In this document: positions 8,398-16,598 of the stretch, one piece after another
Layout of the letters: every line of letters starts with the position of its first letter
Position numbering within the stretch: the first letter of the stretch is position 1
NCBI GenBank assembly: GCA_030526425.1
Contig: JAUNCT010000003.1
Coordinates: forward strand, 45,795 to 109,794
Length of the DNA stretch: 64,000 nucleotides
Origin: Clostridia bacterium
Lineage (GTDB): Bacteria; Bacillota; Clostridia; Christensenellales; CAG-138
Reading direction: 5' to 3'
Notes under the pieces: model-generated
The model's input: only the letters and a program-made list of their open reading frames with translations
Told to the model about the DNA's origin: nothing
The model's database searches: none
Program-made: the position numbers and the translations under genes

Positions 8398-9867
8398 TTA
8401 CATTCCGGCGGCGATCGCCGCGGCGGCGTTCACGATGGGCTGTGCGAAGATGCCCGTGAGCAGCACGCCGACGGACAGAAGAACCATCGGAACGGTCATT
8501 TTGAAACCGACCTCATGCACCGACCCGAGCCCTTCCGCGATGTCGTCCTTTGCGGGGAACCAAACGCGGCAGACGACCGTGAACATGTACATGGCGGTCA
8601 GCAACGCGGCAAACAGCAGTACGGCTGCGCCGGCATACGCGAGGCGGCTGCCGGAATCCGCGGCGGCGGTCAGCAGGTGCCATTTACTGACGAAGCCCGA
8701 GAACGGCGGGATACCCGTCAGCGCCAGTGCGGACACCGTGAAGCAGGCGAAGGTCACGGGCATCCTTCTGCCGATACCGCCCATGTCCTTGAGGTATTCC
8801 CTGCCCGTGCCGTGCAGGAGCGCGCCCGCGCAGAAGAACGCGAGGATCTTGATCTCGGCATGGAACGCCATGTGGAGGAGACCCGCGGTGAGACCCGCTT
8901 CGGTCATCATCAGCACGCCGAAGAGGATGTAGGACAGGTTCGCCACCGTCGAATACGCGAGGCGGCGCTTCCAGTGATGCTCCTTCAGGGCTTTCGACGC
9001 ACCGTAGAAGATGGTGAAGATCGCGATGCACATGGCAACGCGCTGTGCCCAGGAGTGCTTGATAAGCTCCGTACCGTAGGCAAAGTAGGTCAGACGGACG
9101 ATCGCGAACACACCCGATTTGACGACCGCCACGGCATGCAGCAGCGCGGTGACCGGTGTGGGCGCGACGCTCGCTTTCGGCAGCCAGCGGTGGAGCGGGA
9201 AGATCGCCGCCTTGACGCCGAAGCCGACGAAACCGAACAGCCAGAACAGCAGCATGATGTTGCGGGAGCCGTAGTCGCCGCCCGCGAGCACGCCGCCGAA
9301 GGTGTAGCCCGCGCCGTTGCCCTTGCCGATGATGAACATGAGCGACAGGAACGCGAACGCGGCACCGCCGAGGCAGTATGCGAGATAGCTGCGGACCGCA
9401 CGGGTCGCCTTACGCGTCATGGGCTGCATGACGAGCGGCACCGTAACGAGGGTGAGCAGCTCGTAGAAACAGTACATCGTGAACAGGTCCGCGCTCATCG
9501 CAACGCCGAGCGTGATGCCGTAGCACATCGTGAAGAACGCGAAGAACGACGGGAGCCGCTCCTCATGGGACATATACTCGGCGGCGTACAGCACCGTCAC
9601 GGGCCACAGCGTGGCGACGATGCCGGCAAAGAACCTGCCGAGCGCATCGAACCGCAGGCGGAACGCGAGAGCCTTCGTCATGTGCAGGAGGGTCAGTTCC
9701 GATTTTCCGCAGGTGAGGATGAGCCCCCAAACGAGCGCACTCGTCGCAACGGTGACCAAGCCGACCCACGCCATGAGGACCTTTTTCGGCCGGTTGCGGA
9801 AAAAGAACACGGACGCGCCGCCGAGGATCGGCAGCAGCACCGCGAGGATAAGAAACTTTTCGTCCAT
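8398..9867 (-). CDS. NuoM/N/MrpD-like proton-conducting membrane subunit
   Basis: A 489-residue protein with about 14 hydrophobic segments. The proton_antipo_M core is clear: MYCFYELLTLV with the membrane glutamate, FGVKAAIFPLHRWLPKA with the lysine and the broken-helix HxWLP motif, and GFVSKWHLL. It belongs to the antiporter-like subunits shared by Mrp antiporters, complex I and membrane-bound hydrogenases. It lies 10 nt after the preceding subunit gene. The start has a GAGG about 11 nt upstream. Which of the four large subunits corresponds to the canonical A or D subunit needs phylogeny. Confidence 0.83.
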   Translation of the reverse strand: MDEKFLILAVLLPILGGASVFFFRNRPKKVLMAWVGLVTVATSALVWGLILTCGKSELTLLHMTKALAFRLRFDALGRFFAGIVATLWPVTVLYAAEYMSHEERLPSFFAFFTMCYGITLGVAMSADLFTMYCFYELLTLVTVPLVMQPMTRKATRAVRSYLAYCLGGAAFAFLSLMFIIGKGNGAGYTFGGVLAGGDYGSRNIMLLFWLFGFVGFGVKAAIFPLHRWLPKASVAPTPVTALLHAVAVVKSGVFAIVRLTYFAYGTELIKHSWAQRVAMCIAIFTIFYGASKALKEHHWKRRLAYSTVANLSYILFGVLMMTEAGLTAGLLHMAFHAEIKILAFFCAGALLHGTGREYLKDMGGIGRRMPVTFACFTVSALALTGIPPFSGFVSKWHLLTAAADSGSRLAYAGAAVLLFAALLTAMYMFTVVCRVWFPAKDDIAEGLGSVHEVGFKMTVPMVLLSVGVLLTGIFAQPIVNAAAAIAAGM

Positions 9868-9877
9868 GGTCCGCGCC

Positions 9878-11332
9878 TCAGAACATGGATGCGGCGACCG
9901 ATGCGAGCCAACCGACGATCGGCTGCGAAACGATGCCCATCACCAGCGTGCCCGCGGAAAGCAGCACAACGGGGAGCCACATGGTCTTACCGCCTTCATC
10001 GTTGCGGGCAGGTGCCTTAAAGCCCTCCCCGGGGAAGAAGCCGTTGATCGTCACGGGGAGAAGGTAGCCCGCGGTGAGGAGCGCGGAAACGAGCAGCACG
10101 ACCGGCGCGAGCCAGGTGAACACACCCATCCCGGAGTTGAGCGCGCCCATCGCAAGGTACCACTTCGAAACGAAGCCGGACGCCGGCGGGATGCCGATGA
10201 GCGCCAGCGAAGCGATCGTGAACGCCCACAGGGTCACGGGCATGGATTTGCCGTAACCGCGGTATTCGTCGACGTTGTGCTTGCCGGTGTTGTGGATGAA
10301 CGAACCCGCGACGAGGAACAAACAGACCTTGATGCAGGCATGGAACAGCACGTGCAGAAGACCGCCCGTGACGGATTCCGGCGTGAGGAACAGCAGACCC
10401 GTCATCACGTAGGAGATCTGGCTGACGGAGGAATACGCAAGGCGCTTTTTGAACACCTTTTCGCGGTACGCCATCATCGAGCCCATGAACACAGTGAGCA
10501 GCGCCAGCGCGAGCCACGCCTTGTGCACCCAGGTGCCGAACAGGAACCCGGTACCGAAGGAGAAGAACACGAGGCGGATGACCGCCAGAACGCCCGCCTT
10601 GGCGATGATGCCCGACAGGACCGCGGAAGCCGGCGCGGGCGCGACGGGGTGCGCGGTGGGCAGCCAGCCGTGCAGCGGATAAAGACCCGCTTTCGCGCCG
10701 AAACCGATGACGCCGAGGAACGCCGCAACGAGCAGGAGCGTTTCATGCCCCGCGAGCTTTGCCGCATCGAGGTTGCCGCCGGCGTTGAATTCGAGCGTCG
10801 TCGCATAGCGGTTGAGGAAGAAGATGCAGCCGAGCGCGAGGAAGGCGCCCGCGACCGAGTAGAACAGATACTTCATCGCGGCACGCACCGACTCCTTCGA
10901 GCGGTCGTGCAGAACGAGCGGCATCGACAGCAGGGTGATCATTTCGAAGAAGAAGTACATGGTGATGAGGTTGCGCGAGAAGTCCATGCCCATGAGCGCC
11001 GCCTCACTCAACAGGAAGAAGACGAAGAAGCGCCCCTCCCCTTCCTCATGCTCGAGATACTTGAACGCGTAGATGCCGGTGGGCAGGAAACCGAACGCCG
11101 CGATCGCCATGAACACCTTGGACACGCCGTCCATCCGGAGGGCGACGGTGAGCGTTTCCGTCATGGAAAACAGCACCGCTTCCGCAGCGGGCACGGTCAG
11201 CATGTACAGGGCGAGCAGCGCTTCGAGAACGAGCGCCGCACCCGCGACGAGGTGGATCTTTTTCCGGTCTTCCCCAAGGAACGGCAGTACCGCCGCGGCA
11301 AGCACCGGGACCAGGATCATCAAAATCATCAT
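9878..11332 (-). CDS. NuoN/MrpD-like proton-conducting membrane subunit
   Basis: A 484-residue polytopic protein with the same core as its neighbours: MYFFFEMITLLS (TM5 glutamate), FGAKAGLYPLHGWLPTAHP (TM7 lysine and HxWLP) and GFVSKWYLA. All predicted proton-path charges are kept, so it looks functional. It sits 4 nt after the MrpD-like gene, consistent with translational coupling. The start region MMILMIL has only a weak AGGT upstream. The first of two adjacent ATGs is given. Confidence 0.83.
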   Translation of the reverse strand: MMILMILVPVLAAAVLPFLGEDRKKIHLVAGAALVLEALLALYMLTVPAAEAVLFSMTETLTVALRMDGVSKVFMAIAAFGFLPTGIYAFKYLEHEEGEGRFFVFFLLSEAALMGMDFSRNLITMYFFFEMITLLSMPLVLHDRSKESVRAAMKYLFYSVAGAFLALGCIFFLNRYATTLEFNAGGNLDAAKLAGHETLLLVAAFLGVIGFGAKAGLYPLHGWLPTAHPVAPAPASAVLSGIIAKAGVLAVIRLVFFSFGTGFLFGTWVHKAWLALALLTVFMGSMMAYREKVFKKRLAYSSVSQISYVMTGLLFLTPESVTGGLLHVLFHACIKVCLFLVAGSFIHNTGKHNVDEYRGYGKSMPVTLWAFTIASLALIGIPPASGFVSKWYLAMGALNSGMGVFTWLAPVVLLVSALLTAGYLLPVTINGFFPGEGFKAPARNDEGGKTMWLPVVLLSAGTLVMGIVSQPIVGWLASVAASMF

Positions 11333-11336
11333 AGGT

Positions 11337-12839
11337 TCAACCTACCTTTCCGAAGATCTCCAACCCCCGCTCGAGCAGACCGATGAGGGGCGAAGCGAAG
11401 ATGCCCGCCGTGAGATTCAGCACGACGGAAGCGACCGCGGAGACCGCGAACGAACTCTGATCGCGGAACTCCGGCGCGGGAAGAAACTCTTTCTTGGGAA
11501 CGTTGTACAGACGGATGACCGTACGCGCGAAGTAGAAGGTATTCAGCAGCGTCGACAGTGCGAGCACGATGAGCGGCAGGACCATCTTATGCTGCGTTTC
11601 GAGTGCGGCAAGCGCAAGCATGTACTTGCTCATGAACACCATCGTCAGCGGGATGCCGATCATGCTGAACGCGCCGATGGTGAAGGTGACGCCCGCAAGC
11701 TTCGCGGCGTGCGCGGCACCGTGCAGGTCGCGGAAGCGCTTACTCCCGCCCGCGGCGTCGACAAGGCGCGAAGCGGACAGGAACAGCGCGGGCTTCGTGA
11801 CAGCGTGCGCGAGGATGTGGAACAGCGCGGCGGTGACGCCCATGGCGGGCGAGATGCCGATGCCGAGGTAGATATAACCGATCTGCGCAGAAGACGAATG
11901 CGCGAGCATGCGGTAGATGTCGTTTTCGCGGATGGCGCCGATGGAGCCCATGATGATGCCGCACATACCGAACACATACAGCACGTTCTGCACGCCCGAG
12001 GCGTAGAAGACTTCCGCACCGAAGACCGAGAAGATGACCTTCAGCAGGAAGAAGATGTAGCCCTTACTGACGAGACCCGAGAGGATACCCGAGGAGCAGG
12101 GCGTCGCATAGCCGTAGGTATCCGGCATCCAGTAATGGAACGGGAACATACCGCTCTTGATCGCAAGACCGACGGTGATGAGGCAGATCGAGGTCGACAG
12201 CGGCACGCGGTATTCCCCGCTTTCGGCGAGGACCGCGATGGCGGACTTCATATCCGGCATGAGCAGGTGCCCCGTGATGTTGTAGAGGAACACCACACCG
12301 AGCAGGAACAGACCCGAACCGATGAGGCTGAAGATCATATAGCGGATCGCCGCGAGGGTGGTCCTGCCGACGTTGCGGATCATGAGGATGCCACAGGACG
12401 CGAGCGTGCAGATCTCGATGAAAACGTAACCCGTGAAGATATCGTTCGAGTAGCACAGCACGACGAGCGCCGCCTGGATGAGGTTCACCATCACGAAGTA
12501 AAGGTTGCGCTTGTCCTTTTCGATATCCTCGATGATGTGCTTGCGCCCGCCGATGAGCGTGAGGCACATGATCACCGAGAACGCCGCCGAGAACAGCGGC
12601 TCGAGAATGCCCATTTGGATCTCGTTGCCCCACGGCCGCGGGAAGTGACCCATCATGTAGGTGACGGTCTTGCCGTTTTGGATGCCCATGACCAGCACGC
12701 AGATGTTCGCCGCGGCGAGCAGCCATGCGAGAGTCATCGAAAGGTGATGCGCCACACGGCTCTTCACGACCGAGCACGCGACGGAACAGATGAGGCACGC
12801 AACGATCATGAACAGCGGAAGGTTGACGAAAAAGCTCAT
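11337..12839 (-). CDS. mnhD: MrpD/MbhH-like antiporter subunit
   Basis: A 500-residue polytopic protein directly after the MrpC-like gene (4-nt overlap), the position held by MrpD in Mrp operons and MbhH in archaeal hydrogenases. Conserved features are the glutamate in YVFIEICTLAS, the lysine in LAIKSGMFPFHYWMPDTY, and VFMSKYML. The HYWMPDTYG sequence is closer to MrpD than are the other three large subunits here. It should form one ion-translocating half-channel of the membrane complex. Confidence 0.85.
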   Translation of the reverse strand: MSFFVNLPLFMIVACLICSVACSVVKSRVAHHLSMTLAWLLAAANICVLVMGIQNGKTVTYMMGHFPRPWGNEIQMGILEPLFSAAFSVIMCLTLIGGRKHIIEDIEKDKRNLYFVMVNLIQAALVVLCYSNDIFTGYVFIEICTLASCGILMIRNVGRTTLAAIRYMIFSLIGSGLFLLGVVFLYNITGHLLMPDMKSAIAVLAESGEYRVPLSTSICLITVGLAIKSGMFPFHYWMPDTYGYATPCSSGILSGLVSKGYIFFLLKVIFSVFGAEVFYASGVQNVLYVFGMCGIIMGSIGAIRENDIYRMLAHSSSAQIGYIYLGIGISPAMGVTAALFHILAHAVTKPALFLSASRLVDAAGGSKRFRDLHGAAHAAKLAGVTFTIGAFSMIGIPLTMVFMSKYMLALAALETQHKMVLPLIVLALSTLLNTFYFARTVIRLYNVPKKEFLPAPEFRDQSSFAVSAVASVVLNLTAGIFASPLIGLLERGLEIFGKVG

Positions 12840-13234
12840 TCCTCCGCCTCCTTCTTCGCATCGTCCCGGTCGAGCTTCGCCTTCATGTAGATCTCATCGA
12901 GATCGAGCGTATGGTAGCGCGCATACAGGCGCACCGTCAGCGCAAGCATGACCGCCGTGACCGACACGGAAACGACGATGCCCGTGAGCACGAGACCCGC
13001 AGGCAGGGGGTTCACGTAATTGCCCGCTTCGGTCACCCCATCGACGATGATGGGCGCCGTACGCCCGTTGATGAAGCCGATGCTCGTGAGCATGAGGCAG
13101 GTCGCCGTATCCATGATGTTGAGACCGATGATCTTTTTGAACAGGTTCCGGTGCAGCAGGAGCGTGGAAAAGCCCACCGCGAACAGAACGACCGCAACGC
13201 ACTGGATGCGGTTCGACCACAGTGTTTCGAGCAT
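12836..13234 (-). CDS. mnhC: Mrp antiporter subunit C (NuoK-like)
   Basis: A 132-residue protein with three hydrophobic segments, the size and layout of MrpC/NuoK. LFKKIIGLNIMDTATCLML matches the conserved core of MrpC, and the loop with NPLPAGLVLTGIVVS is a family hallmark (PxxxALVLTxIVI in typical members). Its start codon directly follows the stop of the MrpB gene (13235), and its end overlaps the MrpD gene by 4 nt. The C-terminus carries a charged cytosolic tail of about 25 residues. Confidence 0.88.
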   Translation of the reverse strand: MLETLWSNRIQCVAVVLFAVGFSTLLLHRNLFKKIIGLNIMDTATCLMLTSIGFINGRTAPIIVDGVTEAGNYVNPLPAGLVLTGIVVSVSVTAVMLALTVRLYARYHTLDLDEIYMKAKLDRDDAKKEAEE

Positions 13235-14149
13235 TCAGATGCGCCCCCTTGTAAACACGGAATAGAAGCCGTACATCGTGCACGCGACGACGATGCCGAC
13301 GGCGATGTTGAGCGGCAGGATGAGACCCGCCGAGAAGATCATGCCGGGTGTACCCGGAACGAAGATCGACTCGAGATGGTTCGCGCCGCAGAAGAACGAG
13401 TAGCACTTGGCGAGGCTGTAGAAGCACAGCGACGCGAGAACAATCCTGCGGTAGACCTTGAAGTTGAGGATCTTGTCGAGCTCATCGAAGCCGAACGCGA
13501 TGGCGTACAGGATGAGACCGCCGCCGATGACCGCGCCGCCGGAAAAGCCGCCGCCCGGTCCGAGGTGACCGTTGAGGATGACGTAGATACCGTAGACGAT
13601 GACGAGCGGGACCATGATGCGCACGGTGCTGTGCAGCAGCGGGTCCTTCTGCATGATGTTGCGCTCGAGCTTCGTTTCAACGGGACTCACCGCGCCGCCG
13701 AGCGACATCAGAAGGATCGTGACCGCAGTCGCCGCGGTGAACAGAACGTGGGATTCACCGAGCGTATCGAACGCTCGGTAGTCGAGGATGACGCCCGCAA
13801 CGACATTGACCGCGCCCGTTTCCTCCATGCCCTGTTCGACATAGCGCTGCATGACTTCGTTGTGCGCCGGCGCATCCGCCGCGCCGAACGCGGGAAGCTT
13901 CGCGACGGTGAGCAGCAGAAAGCCGATGAGCACGGTGCAAAGCACCGCCGCCGCAACGGGGTAGAACCTCGTGAAGATGCGGATCTCCCCTTCTTCGATG
14001 CCCTCGACGGGCTTTTCTTTCCAGGCGTGCTCCGTCGCTTCCTTCGGCATCGGGTCGCCCGCGACGGCTTCGGTCAAAGCCTCCGTCATGTCGAAAGCGC
14101 CCGCGTCCCAGGTGCGGAGCCATTGCTTAAAGGTTGTTTTTTTCTTCAT
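13235..14149 (-). CDS. mnhB: Mrp antiporter subunit B with fused MbhE-like (MrpA C-terminal) domain
   Basis: A 304-residue protein in two parts. The first half, after about 75 soluble residues, contains VVAGVILDYRAFDTLGES, matching the C-terminal helices of MrpA (MbhE in hydrogenases). The second half is MrpB: QKDPLLHSTVRIMVPLV and the GHLGPGGGFSGGAV loop. In canonical Mrp operons the first part belongs to the giant MrpA; here it is joined to MrpB. The ATG at 14147-14149 follows GAAGAAGG and overlaps the upstream gene by 23 nt. The open frame extends further but has no site. Confidence 0.86.
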   Translation of the reverse strand: MKKKTTFKQWLRTWDAGAFDMTEALTEAVAGDPMPKEATEHAWKEKPVEGIEEGEIRIFTRFYPVAAAVLCTVLIGFLLLTVAKLPAFGAADAPAHNEVMQRYVEQGMEETGAVNVVAGVILDYRAFDTLGESHVLFTAATAVTILLMSLGGAVSPVETKLERNIMQKDPLLHSTVRIMVPLVIVYGIYVILNGHLGPGGGFSGGAVIGGGLILYAIAFGFDELDKILNFKVYRRIVLASLCFYSLAKCYSFFCGANHLESIFVPGTPGMIFSAGLILPLNIAVGIVVACTMYGFYSVFTRGRI

Positions 14150-14396
14150 CTTCGGCCTTCTTCCGGATATCCCGCAGCTTTTTGAGTGTGACGAACAGCA
14201 GCACGCTCGAAACGCCGGCGCCGACCGCCGCCTCCGTGATGGCAAGGTCGGGAGCCTGCAACAGCACCCAAACGATGGACATGATGACGCTGTACGCCAT
14301 GTAGATGACGAGGCTCACGAGCAGGTTCTTGGTGAGGCAGGTGGTGATGCCGCACACGACCAGAAGCCCGAGCAGAAACAGTTCAATGAGATCCAT
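14127..14396 (-). CDS. DUF4040 / MbhD-like antiporter subunit
   Basis: An 89-residue protein with three short membrane helices. APDLAITEAAVGAGVSSVLLF is the signature of the MrpA segment that forms a separate subunit (MbhD) in archaeal membrane-bound hydrogenases and Mbx complexes. The start at 14394-14396 follows GGGGGAGGAGAAGG, and the gene overlaps both neighbours (14 and 23 nt). Its separation from the large subunit places this operon with the Mbh/Mbx-type layout rather than with the seven-gene Mrp operon. Confidence 0.85.
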   Translation of the reverse strand: MDLIELFLLGLLVVCGITTCLTKNLLVSLVIYMAYSVIMSIVWVLLQAPDLAITEAAVGAGVSSVLLFVTLKKLRDIRKKAEDEEKNNL

Positions 14397-14724
14397 TTTC
14401 CTTCTCCTCCCCCGTTTGGATGTGTTCGGATACGGTTTCGTCGGTGTCGATCTCCATGCGCCCGACGATATGCGATGCGACGGGGCTCGAGACCCAAAGC
14501 ACGAACAGAACTGCAATGAGTTTCGGCACGAACGACCAGCTGTGCACGAGCACCATGAGCCCCACGAGGATGCACGCCATCGACACCGTATCGAGGATGG
14601 CCGCGCAGTGCATGCGGTTCATAACGAACTTGAAGCGGTACACGCCGAGCATGGAGATCGCCGCGGAAACGATGCCCAGCAGGAACAGGACGGCTGTAAT
14701 GAGATAACGCACGGTTTCAGACAT
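14383..14724 (-). CDS. mnhG: Mrp antiporter subunit G
   Basis: A 113-residue protein with three membrane segments. ISMLGVYRFKFVMNRMHCAA matches the conserved N-terminal part of MrpG (LGxxRxPDxYxRLHA in typical members), and VLWVSSPVASHIVGR matches its C-terminal helix. It overlaps subunit F by 8 nt and the DUF4040 gene by 14 nt. Its acidic C-terminal tail is cytosolic. It is an accessory structural subunit. Confidence 0.86.
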   Translation of the reverse strand: MSETVRYLITAVLFLLGIVSAAISMLGVYRFKFVMNRMHCAAILDTVSMACILVGLMVLVHSWSFVPKLIAVLFVLWVSSPVASHIVGRMEIDTDETVSEHIQTGEEKENGSH

Positions 14725-15007
14725 CTTCTTCCTCCCCTTCCTTATGGGATGCGATGCTGACCTTTGCGAGCACGACCACCGCGAGGAAGCTGATCATGCA
14801 GTAGATCAGGCAGACATCGAGCAGCCAGCTCTGGTCGAGCAGCACCGCGAGCACCGCGATCGCCGCGGTGGACAGCGAACCCAGCATGTTGATGCCGAGG
14901 ATGCGGTCCGCCATGCGGGGACCGCGCACCGCGCGGAGGAACGCGAACACGAGGAACACGACGAGGCATACGAGTACCCCGGCGAGCAAAATACGGAAAC
15001 GGTCCAT
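14717..15007 (-). CDS. mnhF: Mrp antiporter subunit F
   Basis: A 96-residue protein with three membrane helices. AVRGPRMADRILGINMLGS corresponds to the conserved GPTxxDRIxAxxxxG region of MrpF. The ATG at 15005-15007 follows the stop of subunit E by 1 nt; a GGAGG in the end of that gene lies 5-9 nt upstream. The open frame before it has no plausible start. The E-F-G order is that of Mrp and Mbh operons. Confidence 0.86.
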   Translation of the reverse strand: MDRFRILLAGVLVCLVVFLVFAFLRAVRGPRMADRILGINMLGSLSTAAIAVLAVLLDQSWLLDVCLIYCMISFLAVVVLAKVSIASHKEGEEEDV

Positions 15008-15008
15008 G

Positions 15009-15467
15009 TTACGCCTCCAATCTGCGGATCCAGCGGAGGAACGTCGCGTCCTCCGAGGTGTCGAGCATCGAGCGGTCGAGACAGTGCACGGTGAACGCAT
15101 CGCCCTCGACCTTGACGGTGATCGTGCCCGGCGTGAGGGTGATGGAATTCGCGAGCAGGAACCGGCCGATATCGGTCTTGAGTCCCGCTTCGAAGGTCAC
15201 GAGCGTCGGGGCGAGGCGGTACTTCGGAAACAGGATGTCGCGAAGCACCACGAACGCGGCTTTGAAGATCTCCCACACGAGCACGCCGGCGTACGCGAGG
15301 AACAGCGGCGTCTTTTTGAGGACCCTGCCCTCGGTCTTGGGCGTGTAGCCGAACAGCTTGTATTCGAGCGCCGCCAGCGCCGCAACGATGGGCACGCCGA
15401 GCAGCAGGGTCTCCACGGTGACCTTGCCGCAAAGGAGCAGCCAAAAGACATACATCAGGATATACAA
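15009..15467 (-). CDS. mnhE: Mrp antiporter subunit E (TTG start)
   Basis: A 152-residue protein and the first gene of the operon. Two N-terminal membrane helices precede a soluble domain with the MrpE signature: NSITLTPGTITVKVEGDAF and the HCLDRSML stretch. The start is taken as TTG at 15465-15467 because AAAGGAGG lies 8 nt upstream of it; the next ATG, four codons later, is too far from that site. The TTG start may keep expression of the first subunit low. Confidence 0.87.
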   Translation of the reverse strand: MYILMYVFWLLLCGKVTVETLLLGVPIVAALAALEYKLFGYTPKTEGRVLKKTPLFLAYAGVLVWEIFKAAFVVLRDILFPKYRLAPTLVTFEAGLKTDIGRFLLANSITLTPGTITVKVEGDAFTVHCLDRSMLDTSEDATFLRWIRRLEA

Positions 15468-15507
15468 CGGATGAACCTCCTTTATCCCGTTAGTTTCACA
15501 ACCTTGA

Positions 15508-15538
15508 ATTATAGCACAGCGTTACGCAAGTGATTCAA
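15508..15538 (-). promoter_or_regulatory. Promoter of the Mrp-like operon
   Basis: The minus strand carries a consensus -10 TATAAT (15508-15513) and a TTGAAT (15533-15538) 19 nt upstream. The spacer is long, so an activator may be involved. It lies about 40 nt before the TTG start of subunit E. Confidence 0.55.
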
Positions 15539-15617
15539 GAGAAACCGAATGAATCAATAGTTTTTATCGATATTCTCCCACTGTCCGCCCATGTGCGGAA
15601 AAAAGGGGACCGAAACA

Positions 15618-15655
15618 AAAGAAAAACCCTTTCCCGCAGGTGTTCGGGAAAGGGT
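15618..15655 (-). terminator. Terminator after metA
   Basis: An 11-bp stem ACCCTTTCCCG/CGGGAAAGGGT with an 8-nt loop is followed on the minus strand by TTTTTCTTTTG. It lies 5 nt past the metA stop. Confidence 0.88.
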
Positions 15656-15659
15656 CGGA

Positions 15660-16595
15660 TCAGGCCTCCGCATGTTCGGGGCGGATGGCGCTGACATCGT
15701 AAGGCGTCGTCTGATAGACGTAATAGTTCAGCCAGTTCTGGTAGATGAGGTTCGCGTGGCTGCGCCAAGTGACGATGGGTTCCTTCGTATCGTCGTCGTT
15801 CGGGAAATAGTTTTCGGGCACGTGGATGGGCAGACCCGCGTTCTTGTCGCGCTCGTACTCGCGGCGGAGGGTATCCGCATCGTACTCGGAATGCCCGGTG
15901 ATGAACACGCGGCGACCGCCTTCGGTGGAAACGGCGTACACGCCCGCCTTGTCGCTCGATGCGAGGATCTTGAGACCGGGCACCTTTTCGATATCCTCGC
16001 GAAGGACCGTCGTATGGCGGGAATGCGGGACCATGAATTCCTCGTCGAAGCCGCGCATCAGCATGGAGGTGCGGCGCTCGACCTTGTGGCGGAAGACGCC
16101 GAACAGCTTCTCGTCGAGGTCGTACTTCGGGATACCGTAATGGTAGTACAGACCCGCCTGCGCGCCCCAACAGATGTGGAAGGTGCTGAACACGTGCGTT
16201 TTGGACCATTCCATCACGCGGCAGAGTTCTTCCCAGTATTCGACCTGTTCGAAGGGCATCTGCTCGACGGGAGCGCCCGTAATGATGAGACCGTCGAAAT
16301 ACTGGTCTTCGATCTCATCGAAGGTCTTGTAAAAGCGCAGCAGGTGCTCTTCCGAGGTGTTCTTGCTGTTGTGGCTTTTGGTGTGGATGAGCTCGAGCTC
16401 GACCTGAAGCGGCGTGTTGCCGAGCAGGCGCGCGAGTTGCGTTTCGGTGACGATCTTCGTCGGCATGAGGTTCATGAGCACGATGCGCAGCGGACGGATG
16501 TCCTGCGTGACGGCGCGCTTTTCGGTCATGACGAAGATGTTTTCTTCCGTCAGCGTTTTCGCTGCGGGCAATGAATCGGGGATCTTGATCGGCAT
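15660..16595 (-). CDS. metA: Homoserine O-acetyltransferase (MetA family, acetyl-CoA type)
   Basis: A 311-residue MetA-family protein that acylates L-homoserine in methionine synthesis. The catalytic Cys142 sits in HICWGAQA, and the His/Glu pair in FITGHSEYD. In this family residue 111 decides the acyl donor: Gly in the succinyl-CoA enzyme of E. coli, Glu in acetyl-CoA enzymes. Here it is Glu111 (ITGAPVE), so the predicted product is O-acetylhomoserine. That fits the O-acetylhomoserine sulfhydrylase encoded 3 nt upstream. The two genes form an operon ending in a strong terminator. Confidence 0.93.
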   Translation of the reverse strand: MPIKIPDSLPAAKTLTEENIFVMTEKRAVTQDIRPLRIVLMNLMPTKIVTETQLARLLGNTPLQVELELIHTKSHNSKNTSEEHLLRFYKTFDEIEDQYFDGLIITGAPVEQMPFEQVEYWEELCRVMEWSKTHVFSTFHICWGAQAGLYYHYGIPKYDLDEKLFGVFRHKVERRTSMLMRGFDEEFMVPHSRHTTVLREDIEKVPGLKILASSDKAGVYAVSTEGGRRVFITGHSEYDADTLRREYERDKNAGLPIHVPENYFPNDDDTKEPIVTWRSHANLIYQNWLNYYVYQTTPYDVSAIRPEHAEA

Positions 16596-16598
16596 CGC

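Noticed and set aside
5985..12890. Open frames of 500-820 codons on the plus strand opposite the Mrp-like operon
   Set aside because: Their translations are rich in Arg, Glu, His and Gln without any motif, as expected from the antisense of membrane protein genes.
6300..15467. Complex I (nuo) or hydrogenase-4 operon
   Set aside because: No NuoB/C/D/H/I or metal-site subunit is present, and subunits E, F, G, B and C are Mrp-specific.
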